Assembly: GCF_017356265.1 (NCBI RefSeq)
Contig: NZ_JAFNAW010000014.1
Span: 1-64,000, forward strand
Length of the DNA: 64,000 nucleotides
Source of the DNA: Paracoccus fontiphilus
Lineage (GTDB): Bacteria; Pseudomonadota; Alphaproteobacteria; Rhodobacterales; Rhodobacteraceae
Reading direction: 5' to 3'
Shown: positions 16,678 to 25,693 of the stretch, one piece after another
Numbering within the stretch: position 1 is the first letter of the stretch
How the letters are laid out: every line of letters begins with the position of its first letter
The notes under the pieces: model-generated
Told to the model about the DNA's origin: nothing
The model's input: only the letters and a program-made list of their open reading frames with translations
Databases searched by the model: none
Made by a program: the position numbers and the translations under genes

Positions 16678-17120
16678 TCCGCCACCTTGCCGTCCTTGCC
16701 CTGCTTGCCGCCCCCGTGCAGGCGCAGCAGATCGACGTGAAGCCCTACGGCGACGCCGAGCGTGTCGATGCCATTGCCGAACCGTGGGAAGACAACATCG
16801 CCACCTATGCCAATGGCGACATCCGCCTGGCGCTGCTGGACATGGTCGAACCCGCGGGCGGGGCGTTGAAGCTGGTCGTCATCAGCCCGCCCCGCGACGA
16901 ACTGGGCTTTCGGCAATGCCGCGTCATCGGCGCGGACGGGATGGGCTTCTACGGCCTCGACTTTGCGGCCCGTCAGGCAAACTACCACCCGCAGCGCGGG
17001 TTGACCCTGACCATGCCCGCAAAACACCATACCGATCTTGCCCCCAAAGGCGGCGACTACCGGCTGTCCGTGACGATCGACCAGCAAAGCGGCCGGATCA
17101 CGACCGAGGTCCGGAAGTGA
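16674..17120 (+). CDS. Unknown small secreted protein
   Basis: A 148-residue protein with a signal peptide ([18 protein letters not shown], cleavage near 18). The mature part has [29 protein letters not shown], then [31 protein letters not shown] and a strand-rich end. One Cys only. I do not recognise a family by name; it looks like a conserved Rhodobacterales periplasmic protein. It is translationally coupled to pdxJ by ATGA and precedes acpS, with repeat copy B in the 55-base gap. Confidence 0.8.
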   Translation: MIRHLAVLALLAAPVQAQQIDVKPYGDAERVDAIAEPWEDNIATYANGDIRLALLDMVEPAGGALKLVVISPPRDELGFRQCRVIGADGMGFYGLDFAARQANYHPQRGLTLTMPAKHHTDLAPKGGDYRLSVTIDQQSGRITTEVRK

Positions 17121-17128
17121 CCGAGTAT

Positions 17129-17165
17129 TTCTTCGTTGTCCAAATACCCATGACCCCGACGGGCC
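17129..17165 (-). repeat. Dispersed element, copy B (tail, hairpin degenerate)
   Basis: On the minus strand, 17149-17129 carries the tail GGTATTTGGACAACGAAGAA preceded by G; this 21-base core is identical to that of copy D at 49330-49350. The hairpin part is reduced to CCGTCGGGG-like sequence. It lies between the small secreted protein and acpS, in the orientation opposite to both genes. Confidence 0.7.
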
Positions 17166-17175
17166 GGATGGGCGC

Positions 17176-17586
17176 ATGATCCTCGGCATCGGCACCGACC
17201 TGGCCAATATCGACCGCATCGCGGGCACGCTGGACCGCTTCGGCGATCGCTTCCGCCACCGCGTCTTCACGCCCACCGAACTGGCCAAGGCCGCCCGCCG
17301 CAAGGACGAGGCGGGCACGCTGGCGAAACGCTGGGCCGCGAAGGAGGCCTGTTCCAAGGCGCTGGGCACCGGCTTGGCCATGGGCATCAGCTGGCGCGAC
17401 ATGGCGGTCGCCAACCTGTCCTCGGGCCAGCCGGTGATGGAACTGACGGGCTGGGCCGCCGACCGGCTGGCGCGGATGACGCCGCCGGGGCATCGGGCCA
17501 TCGTTCACGTCACCTTGACCGACGATCACCCCTGGGCGCAGGCTTTCGTGGTGATCGAGGCCCGGCCGCACGCCTCACAATCTTGA
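17176..17586 (+). CDS. acpS: Holo-[acyl-carrier-protein] synthase
   Basis: A 136-residue phosphopantetheinyl transferase that transfers the 4'-phosphopantetheine arm from CoA to ACP. The metal-binding N-terminal motif is [15 protein letters not shown] (Asp 8) and the second signature is [18 protein letters not shown] (about 53-70, with catalytic Glu). The size is typical for AcpS. It lies in the usual alphaproteobacterial order pdxJ, acpS, lepB, rnc, era. Confidence 0.95.
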   Translation: MILGIGTDLANIDRIAGTLDRFGDRFRHRVFTPTELAKAARRKDEAGTLAKRWAAKEACSKALGTGLAMGISWRDMAVANLSSGQPVMELTGWAADRLARMTPPGHRAIVHVTLTDDHPWAQAFVVIEARPHASQS

Positions 17587-17611
17587 CTTTGCCGCCCTCT
17601 GGTGGCCTAGA
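17583..17611 (+). promoter_or_regulatory. Possible promoter of lepB
   Basis: TTGACT at 17583-17588 overlaps the acpS stop and is followed after 17 bases by CCTAGA at 17606-17611. The -35 is good and the -10 weak, as is common in alphaproteobacteria. It would give lepB and the following genes their own transcript, with a leader of about 45 bases. Confidence 0.35.
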
Positions 17612-17660
17612 GCGCCCCAATGCGGCCATTCGCCCGCGCTCCATGACGAAGGACGACACA

Positions 17661-18455
17661 ATGGCCGACAGCACGGCGGGCAAGAAGAAGGAAGGCATTT
17701 GGGAGACGGTGAAGACCGTCTTCTGGGCGCTTGTCATCGCGGGCATCTTCCGCACGCTGTTCTTCCAGCCCTTCTGGATTCCGTCCGGGTCGATGAAGGA
17801 CACGCTGCTGATCGGCGACTTCCTGTTCGTCAACAAGATGGCCTACGGCTATTCGCAGTATTCCTGCCCCTTCGCGCTGTGCCCGATCTCGGGTCGCATC
17901 CTGGATTCCGAACCCGAGCGCGGCGACGTGGTCGTGTTCCGCCATCCCACGCGCGGCGTCGATTTCATCAAGCGGCTGATCGGCCTGCCGGGCGACACGA
18001 TCCAGATGCGGGGCGGGCGCCTGTGGATCAACGGCCAGGAAGTGCCCGTCACCCCGGGCAGCGATTTTGTCGAGACCAAGGAACAGCAGGGCCCGCAGGG
18101 GCTGATCCCGCGCTGCGTGAACGACCCGGTGCCCGAAGGCGGCGACTGCATCAAGCAGCGCTTCACCGAAACCCTGCCGGGCGGGCGCGGCCACGACATC
18201 CTCAACATTGCGGATGGCGCATTCGCCGATGACACGCCCACCTTCACCGTGCCCGAAGGCCAGTATTTCTTCATGGGCGACAACCGCGACAATTCGGAAG
18301 ATTCGCGCTTCCCGCAGGAAATCGGCGGCTTGGGCTTCGTGCCCGCCGAATACCTGATCGGGCGCGCCGACCGGATCATGTTCTCGTCCGCCGGGCGTTC
18401 GCTTCTGTATTTCTGGACCTGGCGGGCCGACCGCTTCTTCAGGGCGGTGGAGTGA
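17661..18455 (+). CDS. lepB: Signal peptidase I
   Basis: A 264-residue inner-membrane serine protease that removes signal peptides of Sec and Tat substrates. One N-terminal span ([16 protein letters not shown]) is followed by the nucleophile region [19 protein letters not shown] (Ser about 39) and the general-base region GDVVVFRHP...[12 protein letters not shown]. The [11 protein letters not shown] motif lies near 212. The start at 17661 is preferred because AAGGA lies 8 bases upstream; the ATG at 17643 in the same frame is the alternative. The gap to rnc is 10 bases. Confidence 0.96.
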   Translation: MADSTAGKKKEGIWETVKTVFWALVIAGIFRTLFFQPFWIPSGSMKDTLLIGDFLFVNKMAYGYSQYSCPFALCPISGRILDSEPERGDVVVFRHPTRGVDFIKRLIGLPGDTIQMRGGRLWINGQEVPVTPGSDFVETKEQQGPQGLIPRCVNDPVPEGGDCIKQRFTETLPGGRGHDILNIADGAFADDTPTFTVPEGQYFFMGDNRDNSEDSRFPQEIGGLGFVPAEYLIGRADRIMFSSAGRSLLYFWTWRADRFFRAVE

Positions 18456-18465
18456 AGGCGTTCCC

Positions 18466-19155
18466 ATGAAACCGGGCGCCGACATCCGCGCCTTCATGGC
18501 GCGCCTTGGACACGACTTCGGGCAGCCAGACCTGCTGGTGCGCGCGCTGACCCATGGCTCGATTGCGACGGCGACGCGGCCCGACAACCAGCGGCTGGAG
18601 TTCCTGGGCGACCGTGTGCTGGGCCTTGTCATGGCCGAGGCGCTGTTCGACGCCGACCGCTCTGCCAGCGAGGGCCAGCTTGCCCCCCGCTACAACGCGC
18701 TGGTTAGGGGAGAGACCTGCGCCGCCATCGCCCGCGACATCGGCCTGGGCGAGGTGCTGAAGCTGGGCCGGTCCGAGATGATGTCGGGCGGCCGCCGCAA
18801 GGAAGCCCTGCTGGCGGATGCGATGGAGGCGGTGATCGCCGCCGTCTACCTGGACGCCGGGTTCGAGGCCGCGCGCCGGATCGTGCTGCGCCACTGGTCG
18901 GATCGCCTGGAAACGCTGGCCGACGATCCCCGCGACGCCAAGACCGCGCTTCAGGAATGGGCGCAGGCTCAGGGCATGCCGCCACCCGTTTACGAACAAA
19001 CCGAACGCAGCGGTCCCGACCACGCGCCGGTCTTCCTGATCACCGCCCGCCTGGCCGATGGGCAGCAGGCCCAGGCCAAGGGCGCGGGCACCAAACGCAG
19101 CATCGAACAGGCGGCCGCCCAGGCGCTGCTGGACCGGCTGGAGGGCCGCGCATGA
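18466..19155 (+). CDS. rnc: Ribonuclease III
   Basis: A 229-residue double-strand-specific endonuclease that processes rRNA and regulates many mRNAs. The nuclease domain has the signature [20 protein letters not shown] (about 41-60) and the second catalytic region [20 protein letters not shown]. The C-terminal dsRNA-binding domain (about 155-229) includes [12 protein letters not shown] and a Lys/Ala-rich end with [17 protein letters not shown]. Its TGA overlaps the era ATG, so the two are coupled. Confidence 0.97.
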   Translation: MKPGADIRAFMARLGHDFGQPDLLVRALTHGSIATATRPDNQRLEFLGDRVLGLVMAEALFDADRSASEGQLAPRYNALVRGETCAAIARDIGLGEVLKLGRSEMMSGGRRKEALLADAMEAVIAAVYLDAGFEAARRIVLRHWSDRLETLADDPRDAKTALQEWAQAQGMPPPVYEQTERSGPDHAPVFLITARLADGQQAQAKGAGTKRSIEQAAAQALLDRLEGRA

Positions 19156-20087
19156 CCGATACCACCCCCGACGTTTCCGGCCCGACCCGCGCGGGCTTTG
19201 TCGCACTGATCGGCGAACCCAATGCAGGCAAGTCCACGCTGCTGAACCAGATGGTGGGCGCCAAGGTCAGCATCGTCACCCACAAGGTCCAGACCACCCG
19301 CGCCCGCATCCGGGGCATCGCCATGCATGATGCCGCGCAGATCGTCTTCGTGGACACGCCCGGCATCTTCCGCCCGCGCCGCCGCCTGGACCGGTCCATG
19401 GTCGCCGCCGCCTGGGGCGGGGCGTCGGATGCCGACATCATCCTGCTGCTGGTCGAGGCGCATCGCGGCCTGACCGACGGCGTCACCGCCATCATCGATT
19501 CGCTTAAGGGCCTGGACAGCAAGACCCCCGTGGCCCTGGTGATCAACAAGATCGACCGGGTGAAGGCCGAAACCCTGCTGGCCCTGTCGGCAGAGCTGAA
19601 CGCGGCCTATCCCTTCGTCAACACCTTCATGATCAGCGCCGAAAAGGGTTACGGCTGCGAGCAGTTGCGGGATTGGCTGGCGGCGACGCTGCCGGAAAGC
19701 CCCTGGCTCTACCCCGAGGACCAGATCGCCGACCTGCCCATGCGCATGATCGCGGCCGAGATCACCCGCGAAAAGCTGACCCTGCGCCTCCACGAGGAAA
19801 TCCCCTACCAGTTGACGGTGGAAACCGAGGCTTGGGAAGAACGCAAGGACGGGTCGGCCAAGGTCGATCAGATCGTCTATGTCGCCCGTCCCGGCCACAA
19901 GGGCATCGTGCTGGGCAAGGGCGGCGAGACGATCAAGGCCGTGGGCCAGGCCGCCCGTGCCGAGCTTGAGGAATTCATGGGCCGCCGCGTCCACCTGTTC
20001 CTGCAGGTGAAGGTCCGCGAGAACTGGCTGGACGAGGCCGAACGGTATAACGAGATGGGCCTCGATTTCCGCGACGGCGATGCCTGA
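19152..20087 (+). CDS. era: GTPase Era
   Basis: A 311-residue GTPase that helps 30S subunit assembly by binding the 3' end of 16S rRNA. G motifs are [14 protein letters not shown] (G1, about 18-31), DTPG (G3, about 67-70) and NKID (G4, about 130-133). The C-terminal KH domain has the loop [15 protein letters not shown] (about 256-270). The start ATG at 19152 overlaps the rnc stop. The last 8 bases overlap the DUF1491 gene. Confidence 0.97.
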   Translation: MTDTTPDVSGPTRAGFVALIGEPNAGKSTLLNQMVGAKVSIVTHKVQTTRARIRGIAMHDAAQIVFVDTPGIFRPRRRLDRSMVAAAWGGASDADIILLLVEAHRGLTDGVTAIIDSLKGLDSKTPVALVINKIDRVKAETLLALSAELNAAYPFVNTFMISAEKGYGCEQLRDWLAATLPESPWLYPEDQIADLPMRMIAAEITREKLTLRLHEEIPYQLTVETEAWEERKDGSAKVDQIVYVARPGHKGIVLGKGGETIKAVGQAARAELEEFMGRRVHLFLQVKVRENWLDEAERYNEMGLDFRDGDA

Positions 20088-20415
20088 ACCCCGGCTCGCG
20101 ACCGGCATCTGGGTCGCGGCCTATCTGGCGCGCCTGGGGATGGCGAACATTCCCGCCTATGTGACGGCGCGCGGCGACGGGACGGCGGGCGCGGTTCTGG
20201 TGAAATGCGCGCATCTGGACGGCACCGCCGCGCTTTACGGGCGCGAATGGGATTTCGACAGCGACAGCCGCCCCTGGCGGGTGCTGGCGCAGGGGGCTGA
20301 CGCTGACGTCGACGGGGCCATCGCCCGCCAGCGCGGCTTCGATCCCGACCTGTGGGTGATCGAGATCGAAAGCCGCGATGGCCGCACGCTGCTGGACGAG
20401 CCGGGGCTTGCGTGA
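20080..20415 (+). CDS. DUF1491 family protein
   Basis: A 111-residue cytoplasmic protein. The pattern LATGIWVAAYLARLGMANIPAYV at the N-terminus, then KCAHLDGTAALYGREWDFDSD and ARQRGFDPDLWVIEIESRDGR near the end, matches the alphaproteobacterial DUF1491 family, usually found right after era. The start overlaps era by 8 bases, so it is translated from the same mRNA. Function unknown; the position suggests a link to RNA or ribosome metabolism, as inference. Confidence 0.88.
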   Translation: MPEPRLATGIWVAAYLARLGMANIPAYVTARGDGTAGAVLVKCAHLDGTAALYGREWDFDSDSRPWRVLAQGADADVDGAIARQRGFDPDLWVIEIESRDGRTLLDEPGLA

Positions 20416-20457
20416 TCCATCTGGCGCGGGTTGCCTTTGCAGCCTATGCAATCAGGC

Positions 20458-21369
20458 ATGAAGAACGCGACTCCATCCGGTGATTCCCTGACCGGCCTGA
20501 TCCTGGCCATCGCCACCTATGTGATGTGGGGCTTTCTGCCGCTGTTCATGAAGCAGCTGGCCCATGTCCCCCCGTCCGAGGTGATCGCCCATCGCGTCCT
20601 GTGGTCGCTGCCCATCGCGCTTGTGGTGCTGCTATGGCAGCGCCGCTCGGCCGAGGTGATGGCGGCCTTGCGCCAGCCGCGCCTGCTGGGCATGGCGATG
20701 ATCACCGCCGCGCTGATTTCCGTGAACTGGATGATCTATGTCTGGGCGGTGGGCAATGACCACGCGCTTGACGCGGCGCTTGGATACTACATCAACCCGC
20801 TGTTCAGCATCCTGATGGGCGCGACGCTGCTGCGCGAGCGGCTGAACCGGGCGCAGGTCGCGGCAATCGCGCTCGCCTCGCTGGCGGTGGTGGTGCTGAC
20901 CGTTCAGTTGGGCCGCCTGCCGCTGGTGGCGATCGGGCTGATGCTGACCTGGGGCTTTTACGCCTATTGCAAGAAAAGCCTGCCGCTGGGTCCGACCCAG
21001 GGATTCACGCTGGAGGTGCTGCTGCTGGCGCCCCTGGCGCTGGCCTATGTGGTCTGGTTGGCCGCCTGCGGGCAGTCGCATTTCGCCACGGGCAGCCTGA
21101 CCGACACGCTGCTGCTGATCGGCTGCGGCCCCGTCACCGCCGTGCCGCTGATCTGCTATGCCACGGCGGCCAAGCAGTTGCGCCTGTCCACCATCGGCAT
21201 CCTGCAATACATCGCGCCGACGATGATCTTCCTGACCGCCGTGCTGATCTTCGGAGAGCCCTTCGGCGCGGCGCAGATGATCGCCTTCCCGATGATCTGG
21301 GCGGCGCTGGTGATCTATACCCTGTCAATGCTGCGCGGGGCGGGGGCGCGGCGCCGGGCGATGTCCTGA
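20458..21369 (+). CDS. rarD: RarD family EamA permease
   Basis: A 303-residue inner-membrane protein with about ten hydrophobic helices in two EamA halves. Signatures are IATYVMWGFLPLFMKQL (about 17-33), SEVIAHRVLWSLP (about 40-52), NWMIYVWAVGNDHALDAALGYYINPL (about 91-116) and STIGILQYIAPTMIFL. RarD was named for chloramphenicol sensitivity in other bacteria but its substrate is not established. The ATG at 20458 has only a weak ribosome binding site (ATCAGG); an in-frame GTG or ATG at 20446 or earlier is less likely. Confidence 0.92.
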   Translation: MKNATPSGDSLTGLILAIATYVMWGFLPLFMKQLAHVPPSEVIAHRVLWSLPIALVVLLWQRRSAEVMAALRQPRLLGMAMITAALISVNWMIYVWAVGNDHALDAALGYYINPLFSILMGATLLRERLNRAQVAAIALASLAVVVLTVQLGRLPLVAIGLMLTWGFYAYCKKSLPLGPTQGFTLEVLLLAPLALAYVVWLAACGQSHFATGSLTDTLLLIGCGPVTAVPLICYATAAKQLRLSTIGILQYIAPTMIFLTAVLIFGEPFGAAQMIAFPMIWAALVIYTLSMLRGAGARRRAMS

Positions 21370-21397
21370 CTTGGCAGGGCGCATGGCGCGTGCCAAG
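21370..21397 (+). other. Inverted repeat after rarD, possible weak terminator
   Basis: CTTGGCA (21370-21376) and TGCCAAG (21391-21397) enclose GCGC-ATG-GCGC, starting right after the rarD stop. There is no T-run, so it may not stop transcription into the VOC and recO genes. Confidence 0.35.
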
Positions 21398-21421
21398 CTG
21401 GCCCGACCAGCCGGAGGCCGC

Positions 21422-21859
21422 ATGACCCTGTCCCGCCAGCGCATCACGCTTGTCACGCTTGCCGTGGCCGACATGGCGCGGGCGCGGCAATTCTACGAGG
21501 GCTGGGGATGGACGCCCCATGGCAGCTCGCAGCCCGGCGTCACCTTCTACCAGATGAACGGCGCGGTGCTGGCCCTGTTCGGGCGCGCCGACCTTGCCGC
21601 CGATCAGGGCCGGCCCGGCGCGACCTTGGGCACGGGCGCGGTCACGCTGGCGCAGAACTGCGCCGACGACACGGAAACCGATGCGGTCTTTCAGGCGGCC
21701 GTCAATGCGGGGGCGACGGTGCTGAAGCGCCCCCAGACGGTGTTCTGGGGCGGCTATTCCGGCTATTTCGCCGATCCCGACGGCCATGTCTGGGAAATCG
21801 CCACCAATCCCTTCTGGCCGCTGGCCGCCGACGGGTCTCTGACCCTGCCCCCCGCCTGA
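21422..21859 (+). CDS. VOC (glyoxalase/bleomycin-resistance fold) protein
   Basis: A 145-residue protein with two beta-alpha-beta-beta-beta modules. The first module starts ITLVTLAVADMARARQFYEGWGW (about 8-30), and the second ends GGYSGYFADPDGHVWEIATNPFW (about 110-132), the common VOC end with a metal-binding Glu. GGAGG lies 5 bases before the ATG. It abuts recO directly. Substrate unknown; such proteins include lyases, dioxygenases and binding proteins. Confidence 0.88.
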   Translation: MTLSRQRITLVTLAVADMARARQFYEGWGWTPHGSSQPGVTFYQMNGAVLALFGRADLAADQGRPGATLGTGAVTLAQNCADDTETDAVFQAAVNAGATVLKRPQTVFWGGYSGYFADPDGHVWEIATNPFWPLAADGSLTLPPA

Positions 21860-22597
21860 ATGGAGTGGCAGGCCGAAGGCACGGTCCTGGCCCGCCGCCC
21901 GCATGGCGAGACGGCGGTGATCCTGGACGTGCTGACCGATCTTCACGGTCGCCATTCCGGTCTGGTGCCGGGGGGCGTGTCGCAAAGGCGCGCGGCGATG
22001 CTGCAGCCGGGATCGCGGCTGGATCTGCGCTGGCGGGCGCGGCGCGACGACCAGCTTGGCACCTTCGCCGTGGAACCCCTGCGCCTGCGGTCGGGGCTGA
22101 TGGCCGATCCGCTGGCGCTTGCCGGGCTGAACGCGGTCTGTTCGCTGCTGGTCTTCGCGCTGCCGGAACGCGATCCGCATCCGCTTCTGTCGCGCGACAC
22201 GGAACGCCTGCTGGACCTGATGGAAGGCGGCGAAGACTGGGGCTCGGATTACCTGGGGTGGGAGATCCGGCTGCTGGAGGAGATGGGCTTCGGGCTGGAC
22301 CTGACATCCTGCGCCGTGACGGGGGCGCAGGACGGGCTGGCCTATGTCAGTCCAAGATCGGGCTGCGCCGTCAGCCGCGCGGGGGCAGGCGAATGGGCCG
22401 ACCGCCTGCTGCCGCTGCCGGGCATCCTGGGCGGGGCAGGGGACAATCGTGGGCGAGGCTTGGCCGAGGGGCTGGCGATCACCGGGCATTTCCTGAATGC
22501 CAGGCTTGCCGGCGAACTGGTGGGCCGCCCCGTTCCGGCCGCCCGCCAGCGTCTTGTGGACCGGCTGGTGCGCGGCCGGTCGCCAAATCATCCTTGA
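21860..22597 (+). CDS. recO: DNA repair protein RecO
   Basis: A 245-residue protein of the RecFOR pathway, which helps RecA replace SSB on gapped DNA. The N-terminal OB fold has MEWQAEGTVLARRPHGETAVIL (about 1-22) and HGRHSGLVPGGVSQRRAAMLQPG. The C-terminal helical domain contains ERLLDLMEGGEDWGSDYLGWEIRLLEEMGFGLDLTSCAVTG (split here only for reading) with a single Cys in place of a full zinc finger. The ATG follows the VOC stop without a gap. Confidence 0.92.
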   Translation: MEWQAEGTVLARRPHGETAVILDVLTDLHGRHSGLVPGGVSQRRAAMLQPGSRLDLRWRARRDDQLGTFAVEPLRLRSGLMADPLALAGLNAVCSLLVFALPERDPHPLLSRDTERLLDLMEGGEDWGSDYLGWEIRLLEEMGFGLDLTSCAVTGAQDGLAYVSPRSGCAVSRAGAGEWADRLLPLPGILGGAGDNRGRGLAEGLAITGHFLNARLAGELVGRPVPAARQRLVDRLVRGRSPNHP

Positions 22598-22606
22598 TCG
22601 GGACGG

Positions 22607-23080
22607 TTACTGACCGGCGCGGGCCTGATCGACCGCCGTGACCTGGGCCTGCGTCCCGGTCACGCCGCGTTCGAAGATCAGCCAGGTCTGGGGCGATTTC
22701 ACCTTCAGCACGCCGCCGTAGTATTCCATCTCGGTCGCCGATTGCAGGACCGAGAAGAAGCGGTTCTCGATCGTGGTGTTCTTGCCGCAGGGCACGTTGG
22801 TCTTTTGCAGGGGCGACAAGGCGACCAGCGGCAGTTCCGCGTTGTTCTTGGCGCCATAGCCGTTGCAGGGGCCGCGCCCCGAGACGCTGCTTTCCGCGAT
22901 GGTCAGCGTCATGTTGCGCAGCGGCACGGTCGCGCCATCCATGCCGACGAGGGCATAGTCGCCGCCCGGGATGAATCCGCGGTCGTCCGGCGATACGGGC
23001 GCCGTCGGTTCGCAGGCGGCAAGGGCAAGGGCTGCGGCGGTCAGGACGCCGAATGTGCCAAATCGGGCAAGGCGGGACAT
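22607..23080 (-). CDS. META domain lipoprotein
   Basis: A 157-residue lipoprotein with signal peptide and lipobox ALAAC (Cys 23). The mature domain shows YALVGMDGATVPLRNMTLTIAESSVSGRGPCNGYGAK, a good match to the META/HslJ domain (Gly, start of sheet, then GxGxCNxY). A second Cys in NVPCGKNTT likely pairs with it. It converges with recO with 9 bases between the stops. META proteins are associated with heat resistance or motility in some bacteria but no molecular activity is firmly known. Confidence 0.85.
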   Translation of the reverse strand: MSRLARFGTFGVLTAAALALAACEPTAPVSPDDRGFIPGGDYALVGMDGATVPLRNMTLTIAESSVSGRGPCNGYGAKNNAELPLVALSPLQKTNVPCGKNTTIENRFFSVLQSATEMEYYGGVLKVKSPQTWLIFERGVTGTQAQVTAVDQARAGQ

Positions 23081-23160
23081 GATGAAGGGCTCCTTGGGCG
23101 ATCGTCGAAGGGGGAATGCGGCAAAACCGCTTTGGTTGCAGCACCCTAGACGAAACGCGA

Positions 23161-24768
23161 TCAGCCTAACAGCCGCCGGGCGATCACTTGGGCCTGAATT
23201 TCGGCGGCACCCTCAAAAATATTGAGGATGCGTGCATCGCACAACACACGGCTGACGGGATATTCTAGGGCAAAGCCGTTGCCGCCGTGGATTTGCAGGG
23301 CATTGTCGGCGCTGGCCCACGCCACGCGCGCGGCCAGAAGCTTGGCCATCCCCGCCTCCAGGTCGCAGCGGTGGCCGTGATCCTTCTGCCAGGCGCTGAA
23401 ATAGGTCAGTTGCCGGGCGATCATGATCTCGACCGCCATCAGCGCCAGCTTGTCGGCCACGCGCGGAAAGGCGATCAGCGGCTTGCCGAACTGCTTGCGG
23501 TCGATCGCGTATTGCAGCCCCAGTTCCAGCGCGTTCTGCGCCACGCCGATGGCCCGCGCCGCCGTCTGGATGCGCGCGGATTCGAAGGTCTGCATCAGCT
23601 GCTTGAAGCCCTGGCCGGTGACGCCGCCCAGCAGGTTTTCCGCGCGCACGGGGAACCCGTCGAAGCCAAGCTCGTATTCCTTCATGCCGCGATAGCCCAG
23701 AACCTCGATTTCCCCGCCGGTCATGCCGGGGGTGGGGAAGGGGTCTTCGTCCGTGCCCGGGGTCTTTTCGGCCAGGAACATCGACAGCCCGCGATAGTCG
23801 GCCGTGTCGGGGTCGGTGCGGGCCAGCAGCGTCATCACATGGGTGCGTGCGGCATGGGTGATCCAGGTCTTGTTGCCGGTGATAGTCCAGGTGTCGCCGT
23901 CCAGGACCGCACGGGTGCGCAGGCTGCCCAGGTCACTGCCGGTGTTGGGCTCGGTGAACACCGCCGTGGGCAGGATTTCCCCGGACGCCAGCCGGGGCAG
24001 CCAATGGGCCTTCTGCGCGTCGGTGCCGCCGGTCAGGATCAGTTCGGCGGCGATCTCGCTGCGGGTGCCCAGCGAACCCACGCCGATATAGCCGCGCGAC
24101 AGTTCCTCGCTGACCACGACCATGGCGGCCTTCGAAAGGCCCAGGCCGCCGAACGCCTCGGGGACGGTCAGGCCGAAGACGCCCAGTTCGGCCAGTTCCG
24201 CGATGATCTCCATCGGGATCAACTCGTCCCGCAGGTGCCAGCCGTGGGCATGAGGCACCACCTTGTCGTCGGCCCAGCGGCGGAACTGGTCGCGGATCAT
24301 CTCCAGATCCTCATCAAGGCCCGTCGCCCCGAAGGTCGCGCTGCCCTTGGCGTCCGCCAGCAGCGCGGCCAGCCGGGCGCGGACATCGGCCGTGTTGCCC
24401 GCCATCAGGGCGTGGGCGGCGTCCGAGGGCTGCCAGTCCACGCCCAGATTCGACAGGCGGGCGAATTCCGTCTGGCTCATCGGGATGCCGCCCGCGATCT
24501 GGGTCAGGTATTCGCCAAAGCCGATCCGGGCGATCAGCCCCTCGATTTCGCCGCCCACGCGGCCGGACCAGGAGGCAAGCTGGCGCAGCGATTCGACATA
24601 GGTCGCCAGCCATGACAGGGTGTGGGCCGCGTGCTGGTGCCGTTCCAAGGCTTCGGCATCGACCTTGCCGCCGGGCGAGACCATGGCGCGCAGGGCTTCG
24701 GTAACGCGGGCCTGCAACCCGGCCAGTTCGACAAGAACGGCGTCGATCTGATGCGGCATGTCTTTCAT
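23161..24768 (-). CDS. mcd: (2S)-methylsuccinyl-CoA dehydrogenase (probable Mcd)
   Basis: A 535-residue acyl-CoA dehydrogenase with an N-terminal helical extension of about 150 residues before the usual fold. That extension, with AAHTLSWLATYVESLRQ and IGFGEYLTQIAGGIPMSQTE, is what I remember from Mcd of Rhodobacter sphaeroides, which oxidises methylsuccinyl-CoA to mesaconyl-CoA in the ethylmalonyl-CoA pathway for acetate assimilation. The catalytic part has FTEPNTGSDLGSLRTRA, the FAD region WITHAARTH, and the end ILNIFEGAAEIQAQVIARRLLG. It stands without other pathway genes (ccr, ecm, mcm), which are often scattered. The alternative is an ordinary acyl-CoA dehydrogenase; the extension argues against it. 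Confidence 0.8.
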   Translation of the reverse strand: MKDMPHQIDAVLVELAGLQARVTEALRAMVSPGGKVDAEALERHQHAAHTLSWLATYVESLRQLASWSGRVGGEIEGLIARIGFGEYLTQIAGGIPMSQTEFARLSNLGVDWQPSDAAHALMAGNTADVRARLAALLADAKGSATFGATGLDEDLEMIRDQFRRWADDKVVPHAHGWHLRDELIPMEIIAELAELGVFGLTVPEAFGGLGLSKAAMVVVSEELSRGYIGVGSLGTRSEIAAELILTGGTDAQKAHWLPRLASGEILPTAVFTEPNTGSDLGSLRTRAVLDGDTWTITGNKTWITHAARTHVMTLLARTDPDTADYRGLSMFLAEKTPGTDEDPFPTPGMTGGEIEVLGYRGMKEYELGFDGFPVRAENLLGGVTGQGFKQLMQTFESARIQTAARAIGVAQNALELGLQYAIDRKQFGKPLIAFPRVADKLALMAVEIMIARQLTYFSAWQKDHGHRCDLEAGMAKLLAARVAWASADNALQIHGGNGFALEYPVSRVLCDARILNIFEGAAEIQAQVIARRLLG

Positions 24769-24924
24769 GATGCGATCCCTTGCGGCATTGCAGCATCCCT
24801 AGCACCTTCGCAGCCGCAGAGCAACAATTATGCGCGAACCAACCACCGCAAGAACGAAAATGTCCGACCGCTTATTTTCCGGGCGGCATTTCCATTTGCC
24901 CGCCGGACGGTTAGCGTGCGCGCC

Positions 24925-25689
24925 ATGTTTGGACTGGATCCCTGGCAATTCTGGACGATCTTCGCCGTCACGGCCTTTGCGGGCTTCGTGAAGGGAGCCA
25001 TCGGGTTCGCCATGCCGCTGATCATGGCCTCGGCCTTTGCCTCCATCCTGCCGCCGCAGACGGCGCTGGCGGCGCTGATCCTGCCGGTGCTGACCACGAA
25101 CATCCACCAGGCCTTGCGCCAGGGCCCGGCGGCGGCGCTGCAATCCGTCCGCAACTTCCGCTGGCACATCGCCATGGTGCTGGTCTTCCTGATGGTGTCG
25201 GCGGGGCTGGCCCGGCAGATTCCGCAGGGACTGATGTATGCGCTTCTGGGCCTGCCGATCCTGGCCTTTTCCCTGTGGCAACTGGCAGGCAAGCCCTTGA
25301 CGCTGCCCATCCACCATCGCCGCCGGGCCGAGGTCGCGACCGGCATCATCGGCGGGCTTTACGGCGGCGTCTCGGGCATCTGGGGGCCGCCGCTGGTCGT
25401 GCTGCTGCTGTCGCTGGGCATCGAGAAGCAGGAACAGGTCCGCGTGCAGGGCGTCGTCTTCCTGCTCGGCGCGGCAGGGCTGACGGTGGCGCACATGACC
25501 TCGGGCATCCTGAACGCACAGACCATTCCCTTGTCGGCGGCGTTGTGCGTCCCGGCCTTCGGGGGGATGCTGGCGGGCTTTGCCTTGCAGGACCGCATGA
25601 ATGTCGTCCAGTTCCGTCGCTGGACGCTGATCCTGCTGGTGATCACCGGCCTGAACCTTGCGCGCCGCGCCCTTCCCGATTGGATATGA
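24925..25689 (+). CDS. TauE/SafE family permease
   Basis: A 254-residue inner-membrane protein with seven to eight hydrophobic helices. The family pattern includes [19 protein letters not shown] (about 20-38), a mirrored [21 protein letters not shown] (about 146-166) and [13 protein letters not shown]. TauE/SafE proteins are thought to export sulfite or small organosulfonates. The start at 24925 gives [13 protein letters not shown]; an upstream open frame to 24622 lies in the antisense of mcd. It is divergent from mcd across 156 bases and is followed by dapE with a 4-base gap. Confidence 0.85.
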   Translation: MFGLDPWQFWTIFAVTAFAGFVKGAIGFAMPLIMASAFASILPPQTALAALILPVLTTNIHQALRQGPAAALQSVRNFRWHIAMVLVFLMVSAGLARQIPQGLMYALLGLPILAFSLWQLAGKPLTLPIHHRRRAEVATGIIGGLYGGVSGIWGPPLVVLLLSLGIEKQEQVRVQGVVFLLGAAGLTVAHMTSGILNAQTIPLSAALCVPAFGGMLAGFALQDRMNVVQFRRWTLILLVITGLNLARRALPDWI

Positions 25690-25693
25690 GCCC

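Noticed and set aside
24870-24915. Imperfect inverted repeat in the mcd/tauE gap (CCGGGCGG...CCCGCCGG)
   Set aside because: The arms need a bulge and mismatches to pair, and such GC repeats are common here.
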